Positions 11,544 to 23,951 of a DNA stretch of 64,000 bases are shown piece by piece. Each line of letters opens with the position of its first letter. The first letter of the stretch is position 1. Origin of the DNA: Cylicocyclus nassatus (taxonomy: Eukaryota; Nematoda; Chromadorea; Rhabditida; Strongylidae); NCBI GenBank assembly GCA_958299035.1, contig CATQJL010000305.1, forward strand, positions 59,660,486-59,724,485, in the 5' to 3' direction. The position numbers and the translations under genes were made by a program. The notes beneath the pieces were generated by a model. It made no database searches and had not been told where the DNA came from. It saw only the letters and a list, made by a program, of their open reading frames with translations.

Positions 11544-11879
11544 TTTAAAGGCAGCGGCTCGGCAGATTCTCGACTTGAAGTTTTTTTGCTTACCGGGGGT
11601 AATTCCAGGGGCTGATTACAAAAATCCACCTCGAAGAGCGCGAAAATGGCAAAAACCACCATTTCACAAGCCTCCCATTTTAAATTTGGACGAGTGGAGC
11701 ACGTCTCGCCATGGTTAGCGGACAAAATCATTGCGAGACTATCGCAATTAGAACATTGCATGCCTTCTCTGACGGGTCAGGGAGAATCGCAACTCGTCCG
11801 CGCGTGTTAAAATGACTTGCGCTTAACTGGTTTAGGGGCAGTTTTCTAGGCAAGAGCATGCTGTTCGCTCGGATCTGCT

Positions 11880-13335
11880 CAGTTCTCATGCAGGGCCCGG
11901 CGGGGGTGGCGCTTTCACAAGCTGGATATCGTTTTTGGCCCGAAAAAGCAAAGGGGAAGTCGTTTTTTGGGGTCCGGGGCGGAGCCCCGGAAAAAAATTG
12001 GTAGTTCATGCTCGCTGCTTATCTTAACATGTTATGTCCCTCAACAGGCAAACACTGGAGTTCGCGCGCGTGAAACCGCGCCGTCGCTAACTGCCGCACG
12101 CGCGACGTCGCTCAAACAATGCTGTTTGCAACGCATAAATGACGAGTTCTCAATGTATGCGTAACGATATGGCACCAAATTTTGTAAGCGAACAGAGAGA
12201 GGCTAATGGAAACAAAGTATGAAAAATCATGAAAAACTTATGTGAACGGAACGAGTAATAAGCATTTTTTCCGAAATTTTTGTAAAATTGGTAAATGAAG
12301 ATGCGCATTCAATTGGCTCGTTTGCAACGCGCAGATGACGATATGCTACGAAACTTGGTACATACTTGGACACAAGCCGGTAAGAGATTACTTAGGAGTT
12401 TCATTGAAAAATTATGTGACTGAAGGTTGTAGCAAGGTTTTTTCTGAAAATTTCCCACTATCAAGAAAATGGAAAAATGGCTCGTTTGCAACGCAGAGGT
12501 GACGAAATTGCGTGGGATTTGGTGTGTATATGCGCAGTAGGACTAAGTAACAAGGTATGAAAAATTATGAGAAACTTATGTGAATTTAAAAAATGGTAAG
12601 TGTTTTTCGAAATTAGGTGGCTCCCGCGCCACCTGGGAGCCACCTGGGGTGGCTCCCTGCTTTCCTTCACATAATTTCCCGGATTTCTTTACATAAATGT
12701 GGCTTAGGTCGAGAGTATTACTACATGTTCAAATCCGCTTCCAAAACCACCAAGGCACCGCTTCGATACAGCCCCAAAAGGGTTCACAGCGTTATGGTCG
12801 GTCTCGGAAAGCGCGCTCCAATCGCAATCGGTGCACCTTGCACAGACGACGCGGAAACTTTGAGAAATTGACTTTTTGCTAGATTACTGATCGCTGATTG
12901 AAGCAATCTTCTCAGTCTTCAACCGATTGCTTCTTCGATAAGCCCTACAAGGGCCCAGAAGGCTCAGCGATCATATTTGATCGTAATGTTCTATGCAAAA
13001 AAGTTGTTTTTGTAATCGTATTTTTTCAGTTTTCGCAATATGGTCAATTTTTCCGTACTTTCGCTCTTTTGGGTCGTTAGTAATAAGTCGTTAGTAAGTT
13101 AATTTTTGGACACCCTCTCAAACGATGACCCGGGCTGGACCAGGAAAGCCAGGTAGTACTACTATAATAAGCGCTGAGGCCGCCCATCTTATTATTTGTG
13201 TATATCTGTTTGTCAGGGACTTACGGGGGCTAAAAATAGGGTCAAAGGAGAAGTCGTAAGAAATTTTGGCTTCAAAGGGGATATCGTTTTCAAAATTCTG
13301 AAATGCCACCTCCTGCCGGGCCCTGTTCTCATGTT
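11880..13335. repeat. Imperfect inverted repeat pair around a tandem array
   Basis: CATGCAGGGCCCGGCGGG and the following GGTGGCGCTTTC (about 11887-11917) face CACCTCCTGCCGGGCCCTG and TTCTCATG near 13307-13333. The intervening 1.4 kb holds three related tandem units and a GGTGGCTCC palindrome near 12615-12655. It is probably an old composite element. No gene is seen in it. Confidence 0.4.
12118..12620 (+). repeat. Three diverged tandem units of about 160-200 bp
   Basis: The block (GG)CTCGTTTGCAACGC followed by an AGATGACGA-like block occurs near 12120, 12316 and 12480. After each comes 'AAAAATTATG...AAACTTATGTGA' and 'TTTTTCCGAAATT'. Units are diverged but collinear. No coding capacity is seen. 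Confidence 0.6.
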
Positions 13336-13489
13336 TGGGGTGCAAGTAACTTCCATGTCAAAACTTTGGGATGTTCGGTTTTGACGAGCTGCTGCCTTAC
13401 TATTGTGTTTTCTCTCACCAACCTATTCTCATACTGTTTTTGTAACAAACGCAGCAAGTCTGCCCCAAACAAAGTGCGTTTACGACCAG

Positions 13490-13524
13490 TCTCACGCGTG
13501 CAACGAGTCGTTGCACGCGTGAGA
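13490..13524. repeat. Perfect 17-bp hairpin
   Basis: TCTCACGCGTGCAACGA is followed, after one base, by its exact reverse complement. The arms are GC-rich (ACGCGTGC). It lies just outside the fold-back element that starts at 13544. Confidence 0.75.
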
Positions 13525-13543
13525 TATGGCCTTAGAACTTACC

Positions 13544-14003
13544 AGGGAACGATAATAGGTGTCCGTGGCCTTTTGAGATGAGATGTATACTATTACATTC
13601 CCCTAGGAGCGCTGATTAGGAATCTGACTTCCTGCTAATCGCATCTCTGAAAAAAGTTATAAAGGATTTTCGAGCTAAAGGAAGTACGGTCGAAATGCCA
13701 AAACTATCGATGCGATGTGGTGTAATGGCTAATGCGATAGCCTCACAAATTAATGCGGGGTTTAGGTTCGAGTTCTTTTGTGTTTCTCAGTTTTACATCG
13801 CCTCAATCAAGCTTCTTTTTGAAAATTACGCATCCAACGTCGACCTATTTCTCTTAGGCAACTATTGGCGCGAAAATCCTTCATAAGTTCTTTTAGGGAA
13901 ACGATTAGCAGAAACGAAAGTCAGGCTCGGAATCATCGTTCCGAAACGAGTGTGATGGTATATGTTTCATCTCAAAGGCCACGGACACCGAGTATCGTTC
14001 CCT
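13544..14003. mobile_element. MITE with ~40-bp terminal inverted repeats and a tRNA-like core
   Basis: The left end AGGGAACGATAATAGGTGTC continues CCGTGGCCTTTTGAGATG. It is mirrored by CATCTCAAAGGCCACGGACA and CGAGTATCGTTCCCTT on the right. The core at 13714-13780 resembles a tRNA gene: TGGTGTAATGG fits an A box and GGTTCGAGTTC fits a B box. No cloverleaf could be closed, so I treat it as a tRNA-derived segment captured in the element. Confidence 0.6.
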
Positions 14004-14445
14004 TGTTAGATATTAGATACCCAGCGCCGAGGTGCACAGACCTCCCTCTCTATCAGTTAGTGGTATACGCTCGGCCATGTCCTCACTTGCTTAAGCAGTG
14101 GTTACCGGTTACCTAACGATACCCCTTTTCGTAGATGCTTGAGCAGCTCTAGCTAATTTGAGCGTTGATGCATGCTACCTACATAAAGTGAACACAACAA
14201 AAATTAAGGGGACTCTCTGCAATGCAAGCATACACAGCTTGAATTTTTTTCGTCACTTTTCCGAACTGATGGGTTTTTCTGTCCAACAGACCTCATCACC
14301 AGCTGATAAAAGCAAGCAACCTGTAATAAGAGTTCTTTTGGTACAAATGTTTATTTAGCGAATCTCAGTTAATGATTTTCCTGTCAACTACAAGGTCATA
14401 TATTCACCAGGAAGTTTCGGTGCCTAATGATTCTTGTGGGACCTT

Positions 14446-14817
14446 TTAAAGGCACCGTCCACCCTAAGTTAGGGGTCTTTGGTAGTTGGTAGTTGTTCTT
14501 TTGGTGGTTTACAATAGTAGGACCTCTTATCGAGCCAATGCCCAAGTCGCGGTGCAAACTTTCGCTTTGCAAGCGAGAGAAATTGCTTCGAAATAGCGAA
14601 GAGGCATGAGGACCCCAAGTCGGCACCGCCCACCTCCAGTAATGCTCGCCCATCCATGCGCCCATCCAGTCACCGTTTTGAAAAACCGACCTGCTGGTTC
14701 TCCGAAATGGGAAATGTGCGGTTTTCGCGGATTCTCGATTTGGTGTTCGGAATGAGGCACATGAAGGCCCGGAACGAACAAATAAAAGTCGCAAATCTGG
14801 GTGGACAGTGCCTTTAA
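14446..14817. mobile_element. TTAA-bounded element (AGGCACCGTCCACCC subtype)
   Basis: TTAA precedes AGGCACCGTCCACCC on the left, and GGGTGGACAGTGCCT precedes TTAA on the right. The 364-bp interior has no intact gene. A related but diverged segment (GGAGAACC...CAGGTCGGTTTTCC; GGGCGCA...) occurs at about 23150-23400, next to a solitary right end (TTAAAGTGGATAGTCCC). A TTAA duplication is diagnostic of piggyBac-type insertion; no transposase is present. Confidence 0.7.
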
Positions 14818-15781
14818 CTTTAAAAGAAATATTCCGTGCGCGACAAGTCAGAAGCAGCTACGGAATAATGATCTTTATACCATCAAGATCATGAAAATCC
14901 TAATTTATTAGAATTCTACAAATTTCTTTTTCGAAACCAATTAAGGGTATCTTTTCTATCACGCAACCACATATTCTAGAAAACTGTGACATTTGCTCAC
15001 GAACTTTTCGGGCCATCTCTCACTTGAAAAATTTTTGATTTTCAAACTGTTGTTCTGAAAATTTCGAATTTTTCAGCAAGATTGCTTTGAGAAACTGCTT
15101 TTTTGTAAACTTTGTGAGTCGCAGTGCTTAAACGAGCAAATATAAGTTGTTCCAGCACCTGAAAATAGGTATACTGTTGGGTAATGGCTGCTAAAGCAAA
15201 TGGAGGCGTGACTAGCGATCACGCGAAGGCTCAAAACCTCAGCCTCCATTTCGTCCCGGCTGATCTGGAGCAAGCCATGCACCAGGCAAGCATGGCTATT
15301 CCAAACATGTTCATGTGGTGTGGTGGTTAGGCTGGACTCACAATTGACCGACGAGTTAGAATCCTGTTGGCGTGCTTATTTTTGCGTTCTTCACGAATTC
15401 ATTGATGTTTATGAATTTTTGAAGAAGAAATGTACAAGCTAATCTATTTTATTTGAAGGTTAATCTTTATGATAAACGGATTGGGTAGAACAGCAAAGAC
15501 TTTCGAGAGACGGCTTGCCGAGTGATTTTGATTATTATATGGCTGCACGTAGAGTGAAAATCTCCAAACTGTAAATGTACGTACTGTATTTCTTGTTTCT
15601 TACTTTACTAGTTATCAGGCTCCTTGTGAGGATGACATGGCAATTTCCATAAGTAATGAAACCGAAATATTGCGAATGTCATTTTTGCTCTAAACATCCA
15701 AACCTGTAAAAACATTAATTTGAGAAGGCAGAAAATCCACGCGCCAATACTTTCAGCAGTTGGAGTAAGGTGAGACGGCAG
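14818..15781. other. No gene recognised; one tRNA-like stretch
   Basis: The frames here are short and unremarkable. Positions about 15310-15370 read TGTGGTGGTTAGGCTGG ... GAGTTAGAATCCTGTTGGC. This resembles the A and B boxes of a tRNA gene but lacks a closed acceptor stem, so a tRNA-derived repeat fragment is likelier than a working tRNA. Confidence 0.35.
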
Positions 15782-16549
15782 TACAGGGTGTCCCAAAAAA
15801 ATGTGAAAACTGTTCGTCGTTAATAGCTCCTTTGCTTTCATATCTTTCACCGAGCTTAAGGCACCATTCGCAAAGGTTAGCGAGGTTCAACTTAGATTTA
15901 CAGTATGGAGCGGATCATCGATCGCTTTTCGTTACTGTAGGACTACGACAAGAACTTCCAGCATCTGGAACCATTATGAAATATGCCATCTGGCGAAATT
16001 GTTACTGGGATTTTTGCCCATGCTTTTTCCACTACGCAATTTTTTACGAGTGTTTTCAGCTTTTCTGACGATGTATAAGCTCCTGCAAGACGAAGGCGGT
16101 CGGTTCGAAGTACGACGTGGCTGTAATGCAGCCATGTCGCAGCCGCGTTGCGCATTGAACCGACCGCCTTCGTCTTGCAGGAGCTTATAATCACATTTCT
16201 GACGAACGCTGGGAATCCACTCATTAGGATTTACATAGGATAACTTTGGAAAGAAGCATCATAGTATAGTGGAAATTTATATTCGAAATCAGCGCCTTCC
16301 ATTACCAGAGTATAAAAGTTTGCTTGTTTGGTTTTGTTCTCAGGCAGAATGCGACCTCCGACGTTTTAAAACCCTTGTCGAAGTTCCTAACGTAATCCTA
16401 CAGTAATGAGGAGCGATCGATGATTGCTCCATACTGTTTATCTAAGCTGAGCCTCGCTCTACAGAATGGTACTCAAGCTCGGCGAAAGACATAAATGCAA
16501 GGGAGTTATTAACGATCAAACGGTGTTCACATTTTTGGGACACCCTGTA
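15782..16549. mobile_element. TA-bounded palindromic element with CAGGGTGTCCCA ends, interrupted by a hairpin MITE
   Basis: It begins TACAGGGTGTCCCAAAAAAA and ends TTTTTGGGACACCCTGTA. The arms match inward over 'CTGTTCGTCGTTAATAGCTCC' against 'GGGAGTTATTAACGATCAAACGGTG', and over GAGCGGATCATCGATCGC. At 16074-16189 a separate TATAAGCTCC hairpin element is inserted near the centre. No transposase frame survives. Confidence 0.75.
16074..16189. mobile_element. TATAAGCTCCTGC hairpin MITE
   Basis: The arms TATAAGCTCCTGCAAGACGA...GGCGGTCGGTTCGA and TCGGTTCAATGC... end in GGAGCTTATA, with about 35 bp of near-perfect inverted repeat and a short loop. A second copy with the same arms but a different loop is at 55838-55974. 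More diverged relatives (TGCATGACGAAGGCGCA) are at about 52020-52185 and 52680-52800. Confidence 0.8.
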
Positions 16550-17212
16550 TAATGCACTATGCCGAACATCCTTGATTCAACACATTATTAACATCAATTT
16601 TCAGAATTATGAACAGATCATAGTTTGCACTAATGCTGAGATCAGCAGAATGCACTCACGCTAAATGCCCATGTATGGCGAACTACGGATTGCGTGCGAC
16701 GCACCTGTAAATTATTTTTCATTTCTACTTGCTATTTCTATTTGTTCCTTCTCTGTGCTTCATTGCAATATGAAAACATAATCTCAATGAGACTTTTGAT
16801 AATGGAGCTATAACTTCGCAGCTGTTCCACCAAGAAAAGTCCATCACTTCTTCTTGACTGTAAATGCTCGAGAGATTGCGACTTCGGCGAACTTTGATGA
16901 ATCCTTTTCTGACTTCAGCGCCAGGATCAACCGGTGGATCAGCCACGGTTTTTTCCATCGAATTTTCCCTTTCTTCTATCCTTGCCACGCATATAATGGT
17001 ATCTGCCATTAAAGAAGGTGGTAGCATATCCATAAATCTACAATGGCGTAGTCTACGGCGAAGTTTTAATAAAGTTTAGGCGAGGATTGCGTTGGCGCGT
17101 GTCCGCCTCGCAACGATGCCTACTCCGGGAAGCTATAGATACCATACGTGTATACCTTTCCAACATTGCCCTTTTTGCAAACCATGAAATATTTGCTAGT
17201 GCGCTTCACATG

Positions 17213-17630
17213 TCAAAGGCAGTGTCCGCGCTAAAGTTGATTTTGAGACTTTGTGCTTACCCGAGCCTATTCGCTATGCTGAATCCGAAAATTCTCACCG
17301 GAGAGAGCAAAAATGGCGAAAAGGTTTTTACGCAAAAGAGAAATCAGCAGGTGGGCGGGGCCTTCCCCCTGTGCATTCACGATCCCAGCTTCCGAAGCGA
17401 TCTTCTCGGTTTCTTCGAATCACGCGTATTGGTAGATGCGATGTCAGGGCTGCTAGCCGAATCGGGAGGATCGCTCTGAAAGCTGGGGGCGTGATTTTCT
17501 GGTTTTGCCTTAGGATCCTTTTTCGCCGTTTGCGCGCTTGCCGGTGTAGAATTTCGTATTCAGCATAGCGATTAAGACCGATTAAGCATAAAAACTCAAA
17601 ATAGACTTCTTGCCTGGACACTGCCTTTAA
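17213..17630. mobile_element. TTAA-family element (TGTGCTTACC subtype)
   Basis: The left end TCAA-AGGCAGTGTCCGCGC and right end GCCTGGACACTGCCT-TTAA are inverted. Inner arms 'GATTTTGAGACTTTGTGCTTA' and 'ATTAAGCATAAAAACTCAAAATAG' also match, as do GCTATGCTGAATCCG and CGTATTCAGCATAGCG. The interior is closely related to the element at 31256-31706. Open frames of 114-130 codons on both strands are symmetry artefacts. Confidence 0.75.
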
Positions 17631-18325
17631 GTAATTGCAGTTACAATTCAGATCGAAGCGCATTTCTACCATTCACCCGTGCTAACGATATCTTTTTTGG
17701 ATGGATATAGGCTTTGTAGAACCTGATTGCCCCGCCGTGCGGTGGAAACACACCAGCTTAAAGCAGTGTCCCACCAGACTAGGGGTAGGCTCTCAATAGT
17801 AGTAATGTAATAGTAGACCCCCACCTAATCGAGTCTGAAGTTTGGAGCGAAAAGGGGGTCTACCAAGCCTGAAATTTGCTCCGAAAGGGGAGACGGCCCT
17901 TCTGAACCCACCGTCTACTACAGTACCCCGCAGTTAGAACGCGGGCGCCTGCGCTGCGGTCATTGCGGACGAGTCTCCTGGGCAACGCTTTATTTTCGAA
18001 AGTCACAACATTAGGATCCGAACGCAGTGGTAATCCTCATTTATCCAGTCCCATTCCTTTATAGCTGCTATTCGCTCCATTTTGCTATTCTACGGCCTAA
18101 CTTTATCCTGTATCAATCAGGTTTCTAAACCTAGATTTGATTTCTTGAGCATTATATGGATGGTTTTTCTCATTTCATTTTAATTACTTTTATACTCCCA
18201 CATTTTGGTTGTGTGCATCCTTTCTTCTTCATGCATTGTCATACGTGCCTTAGGCTGCTTAGGCTTAAAACATACCTGGCGGCGGGTGTCCATACGTAGC
18301 GGTGGCAGCAACGCTTTTAGTGCGT

Positions 18326-18764
18326 ACTAGCTGGCTTGCCCGGCTCCGCCGGGCCTGCCAGCTAGACCCGTGTACGTATGTTCCGAATAGAAATTTTTAT
18401 TTCTGAACCGATCGGGACCAAACTTGGCACACATATACTTCGGGGCAGGGAGCGTGTCATAGGCTACTTTTCGTTATCGATCGATCGAGCATGCTGATCA
18501 CCCCCTTCGGGGTGATCAGCATGCTCGATTACCCCCCTCTGCCAAATCCCAGCCCTCTAGCTCGAATTTTGCAAAAAATCAATAAAATCGATATCGATCG
18601 ATAACGAAAAGTAGCCTATGACACGCTCCCTGCCCCGAAGTATATGTGTGCCAAGTTTGGTCCCGATCGGTTCAGAAATAAAAATTTCTATTCCGCACAT
18701 ACGTACAGACATACATACATACATACAGACAGACAGACAGACATTCAGCTTTATATATAAGATT
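18326..18764. mobile_element. ACTAGCTGG...TATATAAGAT element, palindromic form with central hairpin
   Basis: It starts ACTAGCTGGCTTGCCCGGCT and ends AGACATTCAGCTTTATATATAAGAT after a run of CAGA/CATA repeats. The inner half is an inverted repeat around GAGCATGCTGATCACCCC-TTCG-GGGGTGATCAGCATGCTC near 18487-18531. Flanking arms carry ATCGATCGATAACGAAAAGTAGCC and TTGGTCCCGATCGG. The same tail and hairpin occur at 42539-43503 and 63172 onward. Class is uncertain; the A/CAGA-rich tail resembles retroelement 3' ends, while the fold-back suggests DNA-level rearrangement. Confidence 0.7.
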
Positions 18765-18826
18765 GATTGCAGCGGAGTGACGCCGCTGCTTAGCGCTGCA
18801 GCAGCTAACGTGAAAGGTCATGTCCA

Positions 18827-19037
18827 TACAGGGCTTTTCAACCTGGGAGTCGCAAGTTTCGCTTGCGCGGCTCCTCCAACGCGGCCGCCTCGCTCAGGCC
18901 GCGCGCGGCGTTTGCTGCGTATCGCCCGGATTTCGCCAAGCTTCAGTCGACGCGCAGCCAGCGCCACGAACGCTGCGCGGACCTAAGCGTGGCGTCCTAG
19001 CGGGGCGGGTGGGACACTCAGGTTGTAAAGCCCTGTA
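18827..19037. mobile_element. TA-bounded MITE with CAGGGCTTTTCAACCTG ends
   Basis: TACAGGGCTTTTCAACCTG and CAGGTTGTAAAGCCCTGTA form 19-bp terminal inverted repeats with one mismatch, bordered by TA. The 170-bp core is unusually GC-rich (GCGGCCGCC..., GCGCGCGGCG) compared with surroundings. No gene. Confidence 0.75.
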
Positions 19038-20559
19038 CCTAGCGTCTCAATTCTGAGCAGCGCTGCAACTGGATTTTGCAGCTGAGTTACGCTCACTTTT
19101 TCTGAGCGTATCTCAGCTGCTCTGAGCTGATCTCAGCTGCTTTGAGCTGCAACAGCTGATTTTATGTGTTTTTGAACTCATTTTTTTTGAAATTTGCGTG
19201 TTTTGGATAGTTTTCTTCCTTTTTTTCAATTTTTGTCAAAGATTCATCATCCCATTCTGCCTTTTTTATTGTTTTGTCGTATTATCATGCTGAACAATTT
19301 CATTTTCGGTGAACTGCAACAAATAAAGCGAACAGATAATGCGAATATCGCGATAAAATTGAAAAATAATGCAATGAAAGAAAAAGAAGCAAGTCGACGT
19401 CACACGACCAACACATATGCATAAAATAATCAAGTGATAAACGAACTGAGGCGCAAGTGACCCCATAAAACAAGGGCAAACGATAATTATGTATTGAGGC
19501 ATTTATCGCGCCCTAGTTAGGACGCAGCGCGTGTTTTGAGGTGTTGCGGGGCAGCAATCCTTCGTTCCTTGCAGCGCTGCTCAGCTCAAGTTGCAGCGCT
19601 GCTCAGCTCAAGCAGCGCTGCTCTCGCTGCTCGCACATTTTGTCCATACCTAAGCAGCGAGGTATGTATCAAGCCTAAACGTTGTGAACTGCGTTATGCA
19701 ACGAGAGGAAAGCACACGACCCACAATTCAAAGTACAACAGATGGTTTTTAACTCTGCACGATACCTAATAGTTTATAGTTTGCTCTAAACGACTTTGCT
19801 CAATACCAAGGCATTTGTTCGGTAGCATCTAGTATTCTGAGCAAACGCTGCTCATTTCTCGCTAATTTCTGGGATTGTGCATGGAATTTTGAATGTTCAT
19901 AAGCCACTGCTTGTAGATCAAATTTCTGAGCTAGATTCTAGAACTTCTCAGCACTTGAATCATGCGTTCACGACATCTCTATCAAGCGTCTGAGGGATGA
20001 AGGTCATCACTGAGGAACTCGTCCGCTCGGCAGCTCAAATGCGTAGGTCAACCGCTCGCCTTATCGAAGCAGCCAATTAAGACGTGACCTCTGAGACGCG
20101 CTGACCTATCGTAGCCATCGCGATTAGAGCGGGTTCAGAAGGGCTTACACCCCTCCGAAAGTGGCCCGAATCTTACGGTAGGCCCGAACGCCGCGCACAC
20201 AGCAATTTTGAACCGCAAGCCAGAGCACGCTTAGCGCACACAGTCAAGAGCGCAGGCTCCCGCAACGACTCTGCGTCTCTACCTTGCATCCACCTCGTAC
20301 TCGCCCGAGCCTACCGTAAGATTCGGGCCACTTTCGGAGCAAATTTCAGGCTTGGTAGATCCCCTTTTCGCTCCGAACTTCAGTCATCGCTTAGGTAGGG
20401 AGTCTAACATTACTACGAGAGCCAGAACCCCCATTCTGGTGGGACACTTCCTTTAGAGGCACCTCCACTCAGATTCTTGCCTTCCATGGTTTGATCGTTC
20501 CGGCTTTCTCATGTATTATTCAAGTACGACCGTCGCTCAATCTTGGCATCGTGGAAAAT

Positions 20560-23110
20560 GCTTTGAGAACTTGCTTGAGCATCACAACGGGATTAGTGAT
20601 TGCTTTATTCGACAGACGTTTCGGCTAAACTGCCTTCTTCAGAGTCTGAAATCGTCGAATGCACAAGTAATTTATCCCATCAAAAGCCGCATCAGGACTC
20701 AGAAAAGGCGTCCAACGCGTCAGTAAACCGAGAGCTATGAAGGTAAATGCAGAATTGGACCAGTGCTCACCTAAAACAGCTGATGACTGCCTGTCAGCAT
20801 ACCGTATACCAGTAACTGAGCTCTAACCTCTATATAATCCCAATGACCTAGCCTCAAATTGACTTCAAACGCGTCAAAAACTCTAATAAACAGTCATCTC
20901 ATTAGTAACGACTATGCACTCATCCTTCCTATTCAAGTTTGGACCTTTGGCGGCAATTCAAAACGCCTCTAACGTCTTGCGCGCCAGGATTTCAGATTCG
21001 CGTGCTAAGATCATGACCTCTCCATCTATGTCTTCGTCATTATGGAATTGTCTGCGGTGCATGCCCAGTGGAGTCTCCGGGTTCGATTCTTTAAGACAGT
21101 CTAGATGTTTCTTGACGCGCATTATACGCAGAGGTGCGATGGGGGGAGCCGGGCCCACCAAAAGTGAAAGTGGTTCCAGCTACCACTGGCCGGCCAAAAG
21201 TGAAGGTGGTAGTGTCGGACACTCACCTCCTAAAAAAGTCGACGGGGGGGGGGTAGAACGGACGAACAGAGCTATCTTTCTAGGTCGAACTGTGACCCAA
21301 CGGCCCTCTTTAGGGCCACAGATAAGATGAATATCAAAAACATTTACAAAATTTTATTTATAAAAATTTGAAATAGACGTGTTTATTAAATGGTGTATTT
21401 GAAAGTAAAAGTTTGTTGGATTGTACGGATTTTATTAAGTAAATTTTGTCATAACATACTGCGAAGAAAGTAGGTCGGTCTAGGCAGTAACGGCCGAGAA
21501 CCTGAATTTTGGATATTTAAATAGTGAAAAATCATGCGAAATTTCCACTGTTATAAATCTGTTGTTTGAAGATGTCAGCAGTTGCGACTTCATAGGTTTT
21601 GAAGGGTATATGGTGCTCTATCAGATAGTGAAAGAATCGAGTGGATTTGAGAGATAGTCGTTGAAAACCAGAATACTAAATATTTACGCCATTTTTGCGT
21701 GTTTTTTGACAGTTGATAGTTAAACTCATCTAAATCTTGCAGTGAAAGTGTGTGATGTTGCGACTTCATAGGTTTTATAGAGTAAGGTTTGCCTTATCAG
21801 GATATGTCTTAGCCGTTCCGATCCACTAAAATACCTCCGAGATCCAGAGTCCTGAAAAAGCAGGTAAAAAAGCGCTTCTTGAATTTCAACAGCTCATAAC
21901 TTCTTCAGAACTGTGTGAATCACGTTGCGACTTCATAGGTTAGATTCCTCTCATCAAGAGCTTTCAGATGATATATAATGTGGGGGGTTTAAGGCTCCTA
22001 CGAATTATGCTCATCGGGGGAGCCTTTTCATACCAAAGTCTCACCCTAGCCCACTTTAATGTATTGAAGAGTGGAGACTTTGGCATGAAAAAGCTCCCCC
22101 ACGGGCATAATTCGTAGGAGGCTTTAAACCCCCACATATTACATATCATCTGAAAGCTCTTGATGAGAGGAATCTAACCTATAAAGTCGCAACGTGATTA
22201 ATGCAGTTGTGAAGAAGTTATGAGCTGTTGAATTTCAAAAAGCGCTTTTTTTACCTGTTTTTTCAAGACTCTGGATCTCGGTACTGTTTCACTGAATCGG
22301 TACGACTAAGATATATTCAGATAAGGCAAACCTTACTCTACAAAACCTATGAAGTCGCAACATCACACACTTTCACTGCAAGATTTAGATGAGTTTAACT
22401 ATCAACTGTCAAAAAACACGCAAAAATGGCGTAAATATTTAGTATTCTGGTTTTCAACGACTCTCTTCCATCGACTCGATTCCTTCACTATCTGATAGAG
22501 CACCATATACCCTTCAAAACCTATGAAGTCGCAACTGCTGACATCTTCAAACAACAGATTTATAACACTGGAAATTTTGCATGATTTTTCACTATTTAAT
22601 TATTTAAAATTCTGGTTCTCGGCCGTTACTGCCTGGATCGATCTACTTTCTTCGCTGTACTTTATAACAAAATTTGCTTAATAAAATCCGTACAGTTTCG
22701 CTAAGTTTTACTTCCAAATACACCATTTACTGAGCACGTTTATTTTAAATATATATGCCGCCGTATACATAAATATATGCTTTCAATAATATTTTTTGCT
22801 TTGTTTTGCTTATTTTCCTTCTTTATCGTCCAGCGAAAAATTTTTTATTCCAAGGGTGAAGGTGGTCACCCTGGACCAGCTCGAGGGTGAAGGTAGGGGG
22901 AGAATCGGCTCCCACTATCGCAACTCTGATTATACGTGCTTTTACACGCCTGAAAAGTGATAGCTCTCGGTGTACTGACGCATTGGACGTCTTTTCTGAG
23001 TCCTGATGTGGCCTGTGATGTAGATTACTCTGCATTCGAAGAATTCGAAGAAGGCGATTTAGCCGAAACGTCATTCGAATAAAGCAGTTACTAATCCCGG
23101 TGTGAAGGTC
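20560..23110. mobile_element. 2.5-kb palindromic element, centre near 22058
   Basis: Left-arm blocks at 20600-20740 (TTTATTCG...GACGTTTCGGCTAAA, CATCAGGACTCAGAAAAGGC, CGAGAGCTAT) reappear inverted at 22950-23095. The inner arms at 21355-22045 and 22066-22765 match almost base for base, including four spaced copies of 'GTTGCGACTTCATAGGTT' per arm. The left arm is about 0.4 kb longer because of extra sequence at about 20745-21150. Each arm carries CTGAAGAAGGC...GCCGAAACGTC, which is similar to retroelement-associated hammerhead cores. No intact protein frame. Confidence 0.7.
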
Positions 23111-23623
23111 AAGCAGTTCTTAAAGCTTTCTCATGTCCCTGATTTCGAATATCAAATTGCAAATCCGCGAAAACCCCACATTACCCATTCCGGAGAACCC
23201 GCAGGTCGGTTTTCCGGAATGGTTTGGATGGGCGCACGGATGAGTGGGCACTACTGGAAAAGGGGGGGGGGGGTGCCGACTTGGGGTTCTCATGCATCTT
23301 CGCTATTCCGAAGCGATTTTCTCGCTTCCACACTGGATAGGGGGTCCTACTATCATAAGCTGTCAAAAGTTCAAGACCTCTAACTTAAAGTGGATAGTCC
23401 CTTCAAGCGAGGAGTAGAGGACTATATGTGTCGCCGATAGGCTCCACCAATGGAGCTGCGGACTTCGTCGCAGATGTATGTGTGGGACCAACTCCTCCGG
23501 CGACATGAACCGTATATCCGTCTCCATGTAAGCGACCAATCGTTTCTAACGACTGTAATCGTTCAATTTCGTCAATGATATTATTGCTTTCAACAATTTA
23601 GATTATGTTTTGACAAAAACTCC

Positions 23624-23951
23624 TTGAAGGCAGCGTCCCCTCAAAATGATGAGTACCGGGATTATACTGTGTTGCGAAGGTAGACCCTCCATCTAATCTA
23701 TTATTGAAGTCTGGAAAAAAGAACTTTTGGAAAGCCCAAAATTCCCTTCGGAAGCCTTACGCACCCCGCCCTCTTCCAGGCTCCGCCCACTTCTTACACG
23801 TAATTTGGAACGCGGACACGGAAAGCTTCGGATATAGCTCATTTGCGTCGTTTTTAAGCGCTGAAAAGCTCAGATATGGCTTCAGCATGGTGAGAAGGCT
23901 CCGGAGAAGTGAAAAACGGAGAGCGAAATTCTGCCGGGGCACTGCCTTTAG
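23624..23951. mobile_element. TTAA-family element, short
   Basis: TTGA-AGGCAGCGTCCCC at the left and GGGGCACTGCCT-TTAG at the right are inverted ends of the TTAA family, with one base of each TTAA mutated. The interior inverted arms include 'TTTGGAAAGCCC' and 'GCACCCCGCCC'. No gene. Confidence 0.6.

Larger units (their letters stand above)
17758..20455. mobile_element. Composite TTAA-family element with nested insertions
   Basis: TTAA-AGCAGTGTCCCACCAGA at the left is mirrored by TCTGGTGGGACACTTCCT-TTAG at the right. Arms continue inward over 'GGAGCGAAAAGGGG', 'CTACCAAGCCTGAAATTTGCTCCGAAA' and their complements at about 20335-20400. Inside lie an ACTAGCTGG fold-back (18326-18764), a TACAGGGCTTTT element (18827-19037) and a CCGAAAGTGGCCCGAATC inversion (about 20155-20340). 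GCAGCGCTGCTCAGC-rich low-complexity sequence lies at about 19050-19640. Confidence 0.65.
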
